64,000 bases of DNA from Pseudoalteromonas galatheae (GTDB lineage Bacteria > Pseudomonadota > Gammaproteobacteria > Enterobacterales > Alteromonadaceae): assembly GCF_005886105.2 (NCBI RefSeq), contig NZ_PNCO02000002.1:620001-684000 (forward strand), given 5' to 3'. The position numbers and the translations under genes are program-made. Below are positions 17,293-25,189 of the stretch, piece after piece (the first letter of the stretch is position 1; each line of letters starts with the position of its first letter). The notes below the pieces were generated by a model that was not told the DNA's origin, searched no databases, and was given only the letters and a program-made list of their open reading frames with translations.

Positions 17293-17733
17293 ATGGAAGA
17301 GATAGCCGTTAGATATATTCATTTTATCGGTATTTTATTTTTGGCATCGACGCTCGCGATTGAAAACATGCTACTCTCCAAATCAATGAGTAGTCATAGC
17401 GTTAAGCGCTTAGTACTAATTGATGGCTTGTATGGCGTCAGTGCGCTTGTAACCCTTGGCGCAGGATTAACGCTATGGTTTGCAGTTGGCAAGCCCAGTG
17501 AGTTCTACACTAAAAACCCGATTTTCCATGCCAAAGAGGGAGTATTTTTGTTAACCGCTTTGCTATCTATCATTCCGACTGTGTTTTTATTGAAGTACCG
17601 TAATACAACAGCAGCTAATTTGTCTGTGCCCCAGCGCATCATTGTCATTAAAAGACTAGAAATACTGTTACTTTTAATTTTATCGCTACTTACTGCGCTT
17701 ATGGCAAGAGGCTATGGGATACTCTCATCATGA
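17293..17733 (+). CDS. DUF2214-like integral membrane protein
   Basis: A 146-residue protein with four hydrophobic helices (about residues 5-27, 42-65, 80-100 and 120-142). The motif RYIHFIGI at the start, the GLYGVSALVTLGAGL helix and the FHAKEGVFLLTALLS helix match what I know of DUF2214. The ATG at 17293 is chosen over an upstream in-frame TTG. The stop overlaps the next gene's start (ATGA). The function is unknown; conserved histidines in helices suggest heme or metal contact, which is inference. Confidence 0.7.
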   Translation: MEEIAVRYIHFIGILFLASTLAIENMLLSKSMSSHSVKRLVLIDGLYGVSALVTLGAGLTLWFAVGKPSEFYTKNPIFHAKEGVFLLTALLSIIPTVFLLKYRNTTAANLSVPQRIIVIKRLEILLLLILSLLTALMARGYGILSS

Positions 17734-18146
17734 AACAAAATATTGTTAATATTGCGCTCGTCGTCAAAGACTACGATGAAGCCATCGACTTCTACGTCAA
17801 TAAACTAGGTTTTGAATTAATAGAAGACACCTATCAACCCGAGCAAGATAAACGCTGGGTGGTGGTGGCACCGCCTAATTCCCATGGTACTGCGTTACTC
17901 CTTGCTAGAGCTTCTACGCCAGAGCAGCAGAAGTTTATTGGTGATCAAGCTGGCGGGCGAGTCTTTTTATTTTTAAATACCGATGATTTCTGGCGTGATT
18001 ATGAGCGCATGAAGTCTATTGGTATTCAGTTTATTCGCGAGCCACAAGAGCAAGATTATGGCATGGTTGCTGTGTTTGAAGATCTCTATGGCAACCGCTG
18101 GGACTTATTGCAGTTAAATCCTGATCATCCGATGGCGAAGAGATGA
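17730..18146 (+). CDS. VOC-family (glyoxalase/bleomycin-resistance fold) protein
   Basis: A 138-residue protein with two beta-alpha-beta-beta-beta units. The N-terminal VNIALVVKDYDEAIDFYVNK and GFELIEDT, and the C-terminal MVAVFEDLYGNRWDLLQL, are typical vicinal-oxygen-chelate features, with a Glu metal ligand in VFEDLYGN. It overlaps the neighbours on both sides by four bases, so it is translationally coupled. Substrate cannot be assigned. Confidence 0.85.
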   Translation: MKQNIVNIALVVKDYDEAIDFYVNKLGFELIEDTYQPEQDKRWVVVAPPNSHGTALLLARASTPEQQKFIGDQAGGRVFLFLNTDDFWRDYERMKSIGIQFIREPQEQDYGMVAVFEDLYGNRWDLLQLNPDHPMAKR

Positions 18147-18802
18147 TCTCAAAGTTACCAAAATGGGTTGAGATCGGCGCTTTTATATTGGCGCTCGTCG
18201 CAGGGTTTGTGAATGCAATCGGCCTACTTAGCTTCGAGCACCAATCCGTTTCTCACTTATCCGGCACTGCGACTATGCTCGGAACCAGTTTTTTAGGTGA
18301 CAATCTTAAAGAAACCCTGCACTTATTTGGAGTGTTACTCGCGTTCTTGATTGGCTCTGCACTTGCGGGGTTTTTGCTGCATGGCACCACGCTAAGGCTT
18401 GGCAAACATTACGATACCGCGTTGGTGATCGAAGCCATGTTGCTTACCGTGTCTCTCGTATTACTGATGCAAGGCTCATTTTATGGTCACTTTTTTGCCT
18501 CTGCAGCTTGTGGACTACAAAACGCATTAGCCACCACGTACAGTGGAGCTGTGGTGAGGACAACCCATGTAACAGGAATATTCACCGACTTAGGACTAAT
18601 GATTGGAGCGCTATGTAGAGGCGAGCCACTGGATACCAGAAAAACAAGACTGTTTGTGTTGATAATCTCAGGGTTTGTGGCAGGTGGTGTGTTAGGCGCT
18701 TGGCTTTATAACAAGTTTTACTTTCAGGCGCTGTGGTTGCCTATAACCATTTGTTTGCTGATCGCAGTTTTTTACCGCTTTGCGCTTAGGGATAAGAGAT
18801 AG
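18143..18802 (+). CDS. DUF1275 (YoaK-like) membrane protein
   Basis: A 219-residue protein with six or seven hydrophobic segments. The opening FILALVAGFVNAIGLLSF with HQSVSHLSGTAT, and the central CGLQNALATTYSGAVVRTTH followed by VTGIFTDLG, are the hallmarks of DUF1275. Function is unknown in general. It is the last gene of the NUDIX-DUF2214-VOC-DUF1275 operon. Confidence 0.85.
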   Translation: MISKLPKWVEIGAFILALVAGFVNAIGLLSFEHQSVSHLSGTATMLGTSFLGDNLKETLHLFGVLLAFLIGSALAGFLLHGTTLRLGKHYDTALVIEAMLLTVSLVLLMQGSFYGHFFASAACGLQNALATTYSGAVVRTTHVTGIFTDLGLMIGALCRGEPLDTRKTRLFVLIISGFVAGGVLGAWLYNKFYFQALWLPITICLLIAVFYRFALRDKR

Positions 18803-18930
18803 TACACCGTTGTGTTGACGTATCTTAGTTTGGATTATTGACTACTTAATCGACATCGTATAAATTGGCGCGCGATTTTAATTTGGATCTTTCCACGATG
18901 TTTTACATCCTATTTAAGAATTTTGTTATA

Positions 18931-19093
18931 AGGCTTTGCTCCGCGCATTAACACGATGAAGTGTTGCTCGGAGCTTACTTTCTGAATCTTCATCAGAGGC
19001 ATTGGTGACTACCTGAATAAAGGTGGGCAACGGCAGTGTATCTGATGATTGGAAAGACGAAGCCGGCGATGATACTTCATCGCCGGCTTTTTT
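18931..19093 (+). ncRNA. Candidate structured RNA ending in an intrinsic terminator
   Basis: This gene-free stretch has three consecutive perfect stems on the plus strand. The first is GCTCCG 18938-18943 with CGGAGC 18969-18974, enclosing AACAC/GTGTT (18950-18954, 18961-18965). The second is CATCAGA 18991-18997 with TCTGATG 19041-19047. The third is a 12-bp terminator stem at 19061-19088 followed by six Ts. This is the layout of a small RNA or a riboswitch/attenuator leader. I do not recognise a known family. A minus-strand ORF (18926-19153) overlaps it but looks like a shadow. Confidence 0.4.
19061..19093 (+). terminator. Strong intrinsic terminator (first of tandem pair)
   Basis: Perfect 12-bp stem (19061-19072 with 19077-19088), TACT tetraloop, and T-run 19088-19093. 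It is oriented to stop plus-strand transcription, with no plus-strand ORF ending within the preceding 250 bp. Confidence 0.85.
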
Positions 19094-19133
19094 GTGCCCA
19101 AAGTTCAGCGGCACACGTTTTCGAAATTTTTTG

Positions 19134-19172
19134 AAACGGGAGGTCGGTATCACAGCCGATCTCCCGTTTTTT
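19134..19172 (+). terminator. Strong intrinsic terminator (second of tandem pair)
   Basis: A 14-bp stem (19134-19147 with 19156-19169, one G-T pair), 8-nt loop, and T-run 19167-19172. It is 40 bp after the first terminator. A weaker hairpin (GCCTGA with TCAGGC, 19206-19222) follows before the MFS gene. Confidence 0.8.
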
Positions 19173-19213
19173 ATGGATGTAATTTAATGAACTTGATTTT
19201 AAAAGGCCTGATA

Positions 19214-19318
19214 ATGTCAGGCATTAACCTAAACAAAGACCAAATTAATATTGGCTTTATTTCTTATGCTTTGTTGAACACCTGCAAGGTAACCGTTTGC
19301 TGCGCAAAAAAGGGGTAA
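19214..19318 (+). CDS. Possible 34-residue leader peptide before the MFS exporter
   Basis: An ATG at 19214 opens a 34-residue frame (MSGINLNKDQINIGFISYAL and then a Cys-containing basic tail) that stops at 19318, five bases before the MFS start. It begins inside a small hairpin and follows tandem terminators, which would suit a translated leader. No strong ribosome binding site precedes it. It may be only a chance ORF. Confidence 0.3.
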   Translation: MSGINLNKDQINIGFISYALLNTCKVTVCCAKKG

Positions 19319-19322
19319 TGAG

Positions 19323-20459
19323 ATGTTATTGACTTTATTACTCGCCTTTATTGCGTTTTTAGTCGGGGCCGATGAGCTGATGCTTGGGCCTATTCTTGAG
19401 CCTATTGGACTCGAATTAGGTGTAAAGCCTGAGCGAGTTACACTGTTTATTACCACTTACAGCGTAGCCCTAGCGATTGTGGCTCCCTTATTTGGGGCGC
19501 TCTCAGATAAAGCAGGGCGCCGAGCTATCATCTTGCCTGCAATCGTGGTTTTTGGTGGTGCCTCCATCGCGACAGGGCTGGTCACTTCATTTGAGTGGGG
19601 GTTGGTTGCTCGTGTGATCACAGGTATTGCCAGTGCTGGCATGCTACCGATTGCATTTGCCATCGCGGCAAGCTCTGGTGGAGATGCGCTAAAGCGGATT
19701 GGTTGGGTGCAAGCAGGCTTAACCCTTGGCATGATCTCAAGTCCTGCGTTTGGCGCGTTTTTAACGCATCTAATGTCGTGGCGAGCGGCTTTTGTTGCGC
19801 TCGGGATCGCCACTTGGGTTGTAGCATTATTACTTACCGTAAACCGCCATGCGATCCCAAATGACAAAGTTGGAAAAGGCACTAAGATATCAGTCAAGCT
19901 ATGGCAAATCCCCGGTGTTGTTGGCGCGTTACTTACCATGTGTATCGGTTTAGGTGGTGGTATTGGTTTGTTCAATTTGGTTGGGCAGCATTTACGAGAT
20001 ACACAAGCACTGTCAGTGTGGTTTATTGGTGTACTGTATGCCTTATTAGGCTTAGTGAGCGTTGCTGGAAACCTGATGATGCCAAAACTCGCAACCCACT
20101 TTGAAAGTGGGCGGCAGGTCATGCGTGCATCATTGGTCGTTTGCCTCATCGCCAGTAGCGGTCTTTATTGGTATCAAGGTATCTCTCTCATACCGTTATA
20201 CTTTTTGATGACACTTTGGGCATTGGCTGGTGGCATTGGGGCTCCGGCATTACAGGCATATATTTCAGAACTTTCGCCTGCACACAGTGGTGTACTTATC
20301 TCACTGGCCATGAGCATGATGCACATTGGTGTTGCGATCTGGTCTGCCGTCGCGGGTTTTGCTTACAGCCTTGGTGTGGCTGCGATGGCGCTGCTTGCTA
20401 TTATTTTGTTTAGTCTTGCCATTTTGTGTATACGCACAGTAAAAGGCGCATCAATTTAG
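19323..20459 (+). CDS. Major facilitator superfamily exporter (DHA1-like)
   Basis: A 378-residue protein with 12 predicted membrane helices in two halves. Motif A is visible between helices 2 and 3 (GALSDKAGRR), and the first helix has GADELMLGPIL. Start ATG at 19323 is preceded by AAGGGG. The size and motif fit the drug:H+ antiporter-1 group of sugar, drug or small-molecule exporters. Substrate unknown. The unusual leader with tandem terminators suggests regulated read-through into this gene. Confidence 0.85.
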   Translation: MLLTLLLAFIAFLVGADELMLGPILEPIGLELGVKPERVTLFITTYSVALAIVAPLFGALSDKAGRRAIILPAIVVFGGASIATGLVTSFEWGLVARVITGIASAGMLPIAFAIAASSGGDALKRIGWVQAGLTLGMISSPAFGAFLTHLMSWRAAFVALGIATWVVALLLTVNRHAIPNDKVGKGTKISVKLWQIPGVVGALLTMCIGLGGGIGLFNLVGQHLRDTQALSVWFIGVLYALLGLVSVAGNLMMPKLATHFESGRQVMRASLVVCLIASSGLYWYQGISLIPLYFLMTLWALAGGIGAPALQAYISELSPAHSGVLISLAMSMMHIGVAIWSAVAGFAYSLGVAAMALLAIILFSLAILCIRTVKGASI

Positions 20460-20496
20460 GAGGTAACTAGCAACTTGCTTAATTTTAGCGAGCTGA

Positions 20497-20528
20497 TTAA
20501 ACAGGCTGGTGCAGGCCAGCCTGTTTAA
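20497..20528. terminator. Bidirectional terminator between MFS gene and hmuV
   Basis: A perfect 13-bp stem (20497-20509 with 20516-20528) with a 6-nt loop lies between two convergent genes. A- and T-rich ends on both arms allow function in both directions. Confidence 0.7.
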
Positions 20529-20535
20529 GTAGAGG

Positions 20536-21342
20536 TTATTTTTCTGCCGCAAGTCCAAATGCCTTTGCAACACCTAGGGTTGGTAAAAACATATCTGAAA
20601 GCGTGATCTCTGCATCAATCCCATAGGTACTCATTAATTGTGCGTTACTGAGTACGTCCTCTGGGGATCCGGTGGCAACCAATTCGCCCTGTTGTAGCAG
20701 ATATACCTTATCGGCAAAGCTTGCAGCGAGGGCTAAGTCATGTACCACTGCCACTACGCCCGCTCCCTGTTTAGCTATTTGCTGAGCCAGCTTCATGACT
20801 TGATACTGATGATATAAATCTAAGCTTGCGGTAGGCTCGTCAATCATCAGGTAGCAGGGGTTATTCGCATGTAAAGTGGGTAGCAGCTGGCAAAGTACCC
20901 GCGCAAATTGAACCCTTTGCTTTTCTCCCCCTGATAGCTGAGTAAAGCAGCGCGCCGCTAAATGCTCGACAGATAAAGTTTGCATCGCTTGCTGTGAATA
21001 TTCGCGAAGCGAGTTTGGTGTACACTCATGCTGATGTACATAGTGCGACATATCCACTATCTCTTGCACGCTAAATGGGAACTCACAATCATATTGCTGC
21101 GTGAGTACGGCACGGATATGAGAGAGTGCTACGGCACTTAAGTCTTGTACTCTTCGTTGATGATAGGTGACATCGCCCTGTGTTAGTGAGGTATCACCGC
21201 ACAGCGCCTTGAGTAGGGTAGACTTGCCTGCACCGTTGGGGCCAAGAACAACGGCAAACTCCCCCAGGCTGACCGAAAAATCAATGTCTTTGAGTAACAA
21301 TTTTTGCCCCACTTGGACACTGACACTATTCGCTTCTAGCAT
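20536..21342 (-). CDS. hmuV: Heme ABC transporter ATP-binding protein HmuV
   Basis: A 268-residue ABC ATPase: Walker A GPNGAGKSTLLKAL near residue 35, signature LSGGEKQRVQFARVL near 140, Walker B CYLMIDEPTASLD near 165, and the switch His in VVHDLALA. The length and the YHQRRVQDLSA segment fit HmuV rather than siderophore ATPases. It is third in hmuTUV, with its start at 21342 just past the permease stop. It energises heme import across the inner membrane. Confidence 0.92.
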   Translation of the reverse strand: MLEANSVSVQVGQKLLLKDIDFSVSLGEFAVVLGPNGAGKSTLLKALCGDTSLTQGDVTYHQRRVQDLSAVALSHIRAVLTQQYDCEFPFSVQEIVDMSHYVHQHECTPNSLREYSQQAMQTLSVEHLAARCFTQLSGGEKQRVQFARVLCQLLPTLHANNPCYLMIDEPTASLDLYHQYQVMKLAQQIAKQGAGVVAVVHDLALAASFADKVYLLQQGELVATGSPEDVLSNAQLMSTYGIDAEITLSDMFLPTLGVAKAFGLAAEK

Positions 21343-21343
21343 A

Positions 21344-22399
21344 CTAAAGCTCCTTGATACGATATGTTTTCACCAGCATGATCAGGAAAAAAGGGCCACC
21401 TAAAGCGCTGGTGATAAGGCCTATCGGTAATTCTGATGGGAGAATGAGTGTGCGAGCGAGCAAGTCCGCCAAACACAGTAAAATTGCCCCACCCAACATC
21501 GAAGCAGGTAACAAATAGCGGTGATCTGGGCCGATTAATAAGCGCACAATATGAGGAACAATAAAGCCGACGAAACCGATAATACCAGTTAGCGCAACCG
21601 CCGCACCGGTGCACAATGCGGTATAAGCAAACACTTTCTTTTTAAGGCGCACGACATCGACCCCGAGGTGTCTAGCTTGTTGCTCGCCAAGTAAATAGAG
21701 GTTGAGCGGTTGAGCCAAGCGGCTAAAACCAAAACAACATGCCAACATTAAACACAGCGATGGGATGATAGTTGTGAAACTATTACCTGCAAGTGACCCC
21801 ATGCTCCAAAAAGTTAGGTCGCGTAACTGTTGATCTGAGCTGATCAACGTCAGTATTCCGATGACTGCACCAACAATGGCGTTTACTGCAATACCCGCTA
21901 ACAACAAACTGACAATTGTGAAGCGATTTCCTTGACTGGATAAACGGTAGATTAAACTGCACACACCAAGACAGCCCAGAAAAGCACCGATTGGCACCGC
22001 GTAAATTCCATAATAATCCGCAAATCCACTGAGTAACGTAGAGCCTAATACGATGGTACTAATTGCGCCAAGTGCGGCACCACTAGAGATCCCAATTAAC
22101 CCTGGATCTGCTAGCGGGTTTCTAAAGATTGCTTGCATTGCAGCGCCGCATGCACCAAGTCCAGCACCCACCACAATTGCGAGCACCAACCTTGGTAATC
22201 TAATTTGCCAGATCACCGCGTGTTCTAAGTTACTCGATTGACCTGCAAAGAGAATATCCATCAGACGACTGTAGCTAATGCTCACTCCGCCGCTGGTAAG
22301 GCCAATAAAACTCACCACGATACAGCCGATAATTAGTCCCAACAACATCCATTTTCTGGCAACTTCAGCGGGAATTAGAGATTGCTCGAGTGCTAGCAT
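21344..22399 (-). CDS. hmuU: Heme ABC transporter permease HmuU
   Basis: A 351-residue FecCD-type permease with about nine to ten membrane helices. Family markers include RLPRLVLAIVVGAGLGACGA, FRNPLADPGLIGISSGAALG, and the cytoplasmic coupling region before GFVGFIVPHIVRLLIGPDHR. Its start overlaps the hmuT stop by one base, and hmuV follows directly. It forms the inner-membrane channel for heme. Confidence 0.92.
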   Translation of the reverse strand: MLALEQSLIPAEVARKWMLLGLIIGCIVVSFIGLTSGGVSISYSRLMDILFAGQSSNLEHAVIWQIRLPRLVLAIVVGAGLGACGAAMQAIFRNPLADPGLIGISSGAALGAISTIVLGSTLLSGFADYYGIYAVPIGAFLGCLGVCSLIYRLSSQGNRFTIVSLLLAGIAVNAIVGAVIGILTLISSDQQLRDLTFWSMGSLAGNSFTTIIPSLCLMLACCFGFSRLAQPLNLYLLGEQQARHLGVDVVRLKKKVFAYTALCTGAAVALTGIIGFVGFIVPHIVRLLIGPDHRYLLPASMLGGAILLCLADLLARTLILPSELPIGLITSALGGPFFLIMLVKTYRIKEL

Positions 22400-23316
22400 T
22401 ACAGAGACTCATTTTTTGGTACAGACTGGGCTGCTCTAAATCGGTAACCCTTGGGCAGTGTGGCGTTTGGATGGAGTAAGGTAGCGAGCTCAACTACGGC
22501 TTGTGGTGTGCGTGGGCCCATACCAAGTAAATACGTTCCATCGATAAGTATAACTCGGTTGTTTTTAACGGCGTTAGAGAACTTAAAGTGGGGAACTTGG
22601 CTTAAATCCGTCGCTTTTTGTTCTCCATGGCGGCCCATACTAATGATCACATCAGGATCCATGGAGATGGCCGCTTCGGTTGCGAGCGGCTTCCAACCGT
22701 CAAAATGCTGAGCTGCAACATTAACGCCGCCAGCTGCGTTGATAACCTCATCTGCAGAATTGCCAGCACCCGCAACAATTGGTTGGCCACTACGCAGGCT
22801 TAAAACAAATAATACCTTAGGCTTGTTGTTCACTTGCTTTAGAACATGCGTTAAGGCTTTTCTGTCGGCTTGAATATATTCGACTAGCGCTTGGCCTTTA
22901 TCTTTAACTGCCAGTAACTCGGCGATTGTTGTTATTTTTTCTTCGACGCCAGCAAGATCATCGTTATCGCTGAAAATATAGGTGGGTAATCCGGTATCTT
23001 GAAGCTGTTTTAATACCTTGTCTGGGCCTGTATCTGCTTCACCGAGTAATAAATCAGGATTAAGGGAAAGGATCCCTTCAACGTTAATTTTTCTTACGTA
23101 ACCGATTTGTGGTTTATCGGTCGCAGCAACAGGAAATACGCTAGTACTGTCTACGCCAACGATACGATTTTCCTCGCCAAGTGCATAAATAATCTCTGTG
23201 ATAGAGCCACCAGAAACAACGATATTTTTGGCACCTTGATCGGCATAGGTAGGTTGTAGAAGAGAAGTGAGTAGTAGCAAACTAGAAGTTAGCAGTGTCG
23301 TAATTTGAGCTTTCAT
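22399..23316 (-). CDS. hmuT: Periplasmic heme-binding protein HmuT
   Basis: A 305-residue protein with a signal peptide of about 25 residues (ending in TYA). The mature domain has cluster A substrate-binding features: VVSGGSITEIIYALG, VGVDSTSVFPV, QIGYVRKINVEGILSLNPDL and the late AAQHFDGWKPLATEAA. Tyr and His residues in those regions are the usual heme contacts in this family. It is first in hmuTUV, divergent from tonB across a 63-bp region with a Fur-box-like sequence. Confidence 0.9.
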   Translation of the reverse strand: MKAQITTLLTSSLLLLTSLLQPTYADQGAKNIVVSGGSITEIIYALGEENRIVGVDSTSVFPVAATDKPQIGYVRKINVEGILSLNPDLLLGEADTGPDKVLKQLQDTGLPTYIFSDNDDLAGVEEKITTIAELLAVKDKGQALVEYIQADRKALTHVLKQVNNKPKVLFVLSLRSGQPIVAGAGNSADEVINAAGGVNVAAQHFDGWKPLATEAAISMDPDVIISMGRHGEQKATDLSQVPHFKFSNAVKNNRVILIDGTYLLGMGPRTPQAVVELATLLHPNATLPKGYRFRAAQSVPKNESL

Positions 23317-23344
23317 TACAGATCCAAACTTGTTAGTATTTATT

Positions 23345-23372
23345 GCGAATAGTAACAGTTATCATTTGTCTT
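23345..23372. promoter_or_regulatory. Putative Fur box in the hmuT-tonB divergent promoter
   Basis: The 63-bp space between the two divergent starts holds GCGAATAGTAACAGTTATCA and following bases, an imperfect match to the GATAATGATAATCATTATC consensus. The position is right for shared iron repression of both transcription units. The match is partial. Confidence 0.45.
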
Positions 23373-23379
23373 TATCAAT

Positions 23380-24120
23380 ATGAAATTAATTATCTGCATC
23401 ACAGTCTCCGCTCTGCTGCATGGTTTGTGGTGGTTATTTCCTGCAAGCTCAGCACTGGTGTGGCACTCAGGCGTTGCTGCAAATGAAGTGAGTAAAGTCA
23501 CCAAACCACTCATGATTTCGTTTGCGGCGCAACCTTCCCAAGAGCCGCCTCAAAAAGTGGAAGCAGAGCAAGCGCCATCTGATTTTAATGGCACTACGCA
23601 CCTACTTAAAAAACCACAGAAGCAAGAGCAGAAAGCCAAGCCTGTACCCAAACCCAAGCAACAGACCAAAGAGCGGCCACAACCTAAAAAGCTTAATAAA
23701 GCCATAGTGGCTGAGAATAAAAAAACTATTGAAGCAACGGAGCCTACCTCAACACGAGAAAATACGTCGCAGCAAGAAGCAACGCAAATAGCCTCAGCGA
23801 GACACCTCAGTGAAGCAAATAGTACCGATGACTCTCCTGTTAAATTAGATGCTTTACCTTTATTCAAAGCACCAAGACCTGCGCTTAGCTACCCATTACG
23901 TGCCAAGCGAAGAGGGCTTGAAGGCGTGACTATTTTTGAAATTGAGCTGGATCAAAGAGGTGAAATCGTGAAGTTAACTTTGGTTAAAAGCAGTGGCCAT
24001 CAATCTTTGGACATAGCTGCTCGCAAGAACGTTGAACAATGGCGATTTCATCCAGTTTTTCGTGACGGTAATGCTGTAAAAGCCTTGTTTACCGTACCCA
24101 TTAAATTTTCCCTTTCTTAG
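23380..24120 (+). CDS. tonB: TonB-family energy transducer
   Basis: A 246-residue protein: N-terminal membrane anchor with SALLHGLWWLF, containing the conserved Ser-His pair; a long Pro/Lys/Gln-rich periplasmic linker (residues ~60-150); and a C-terminal TonB domain (APRPALSYPLRAKRRGLEG through WRFHPVFRDGNAV). It is the first gene of a dedicated tonB-exbB-exbD set that precedes the heme receptor, so it probably energises that receptor. Confidence 0.9.
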   Translation: MKLIICITVSALLHGLWWLFPASSALVWHSGVAANEVSKVTKPLMISFAAQPSQEPPQKVEAEQAPSDFNGTTHLLKKPQKQEQKAKPVPKPKQQTKERPQPKKLNKAIVAENKKTIEATEPTSTRENTSQQEATQIASARHLSEANSTDDSPVKLDALPLFKAPRPALSYPLRAKRRGLEGVTIFEIELDQRGEIVKLTLVKSSGHQSLDIAARKNVEQWRFHPVFRDGNAVKALFTVPIKFSLS

Positions 24121-24134
24121 AGAGTATTACTACG

Positions 24135-24638
24135 ATGCAGTCCTGGTTTTCCCAACTTGGCCCAATGCAATGGCCATTTTTATGTTTGTCGGTTATTGCG
24201 CTTGCGGTGATTATAGAGCGTCTTTGGGTGCTTAGCCGCGCTTGGTTTACCGTCCTTGAAATCAAGCGTAAACCTCACTTTTTTCGTAGCAAAGCAGTCG
24301 GCGCTTTGCGGTTACAAGGGTATGTTTTTGAGTGGCGTAAGCGGTTAGTGATCTTAAGCATTATCGGCACGCTAAGCCCATTAATGGGACTCTTTGGCAC
24401 TGTCTGGGGGCTGGTATTAATGTTTAAAACCATTGCCGAAACTCAGCAAGCTGTAACACCCGCGTTATTAGCGGATGGGTTATGGGAAGCTATGTATTCA
24501 ACTATGGCAGGACTAGCGATAGCCATGCCATGTTTACTTATTTATGGCGTTTTGCAAGCGATGGTTGAGCGTTTTCAAAGCGAGCTTGTGCTTTATATGA
24601 ATACCCAATTTACCTTGGTGGAGGCAGATAATGCTTGA
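24135..24638 (+). CDS. exbB: ExbB/TolQ-family proton-channel protein
   Basis: A 167-residue protein with three membrane helices (~residues 14-32, 75-97 and 120-145). The conserved block ILSIIGTLSPLMGLFGTVWG, then LMFKTIA, and the later ALLADGLWEAMYSTMAGLAI are ExbB signatures, including the pore-lining Thr. It overlaps exbD by eight bases. It is the shorter ExbB form usual beside heme receptors. Confidence 0.9.
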   Translation: MQSWFSQLGPMQWPFLCLSVIALAVIIERLWVLSRAWFTVLEIKRKPHFFRSKAVGALRLQGYVFEWRKRLVILSIIGTLSPLMGLFGTVWGLVLMFKTIAETQQAVTPALLADGLWEAMYSTMAGLAIAMPCLLIYGVLQAMVERFQSELVLYMNTQFTLVEADNA

Positions 24639-25038
24639 GCTGCCGACACCCAAACCTCAGCACCTAGGTGCTGATTTAACCGCGTTACTCGATGTGCTTT
24701 TTATCGTCCTTGTATTTTTGCTGCTCAGTGTGGCGGTAAAACTCAACGTCTTGGAGGTCAACTTACCAACAGCGGGAAAAAATGGTGAGGTTGTACTGGA
24801 AAAAACACCTAAGGTAGTGAGCATCATGTTCAATCATGATCAAATAGCCTATGCCTTAGACGAGCAGCCGTTTAGCGCGGAAAACACGCTGATACAAGCG
24901 CTTGGTCATTTAGACAAGTCAGAGGTGATTTATATCGCCGTGGATAAACAAGTACCCAGTGAAGCACTGGTATCACTTTTTGCACAGCTTAGTACACTCG
25001 AGATTCAAGTCGCGAACTTAATTGTTAAAAGCGAATAA
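24631..25038 (+). CDS. exbD: ExbD/TolR-family protein
   Basis: A 135-residue protein with one N-terminal membrane helix carrying the essential Asp (ALLDVLFIVLVFLLLSV), followed by a periplasmic domain with the family's VEVNLP-like strand (LEVNLPTAG) and IYIAVDKQVP. It completes the TonB-ExbB-ExbD complex. The 151-bp space to the receptor gene holds an A/T-rich Fur-like sequence near 25040-25056, so the receptor may also have its own promoter. Confidence 0.88.
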   Translation: MLELPTPKPQHLGADLTALLDVLFIVLVFLLLSVAVKLNVLEVNLPTAGKNGEVVLEKTPKVVSIMFNHDQIAYALDEQPFSAENTLIQALGHLDKSEVIYIAVDKQVPSEALVSLFAQLSTLEIQVANLIVKSE

Positions 25039-25189
25039 AAATAATTACCATTTAGATTGGTGTGTGTTATATTGCGCCGCGACAATCGCATTTCATCTTG
25101 GATGAGCCTGTTTAGATAAGACAGGACTAGGGAAGATCAGGGGCAAAGTTGAAGTGCGTGTAAAAAATAACGACACTCGGAGTATTCTT

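Noticed and set aside
18926..19153. 75-residue minus-strand ORF
   Set aside because: It runs through two strong plus-strand terminator stems and has no ribosome binding site. RNA structure explains its sequence better.
19457..20149. 230-residue minus-strand ORF inside the MFS gene
   Set aside because: It is antisense to a clear membrane transporter and rich in Pro, Thr and Ala, as expected from the shadow of hydrophobic codons.
23550..23867. 105-residue minus-strand ORF inside tonB
   Set aside because: It is the antisense of the Pro/Lys-rich linker of TonB.
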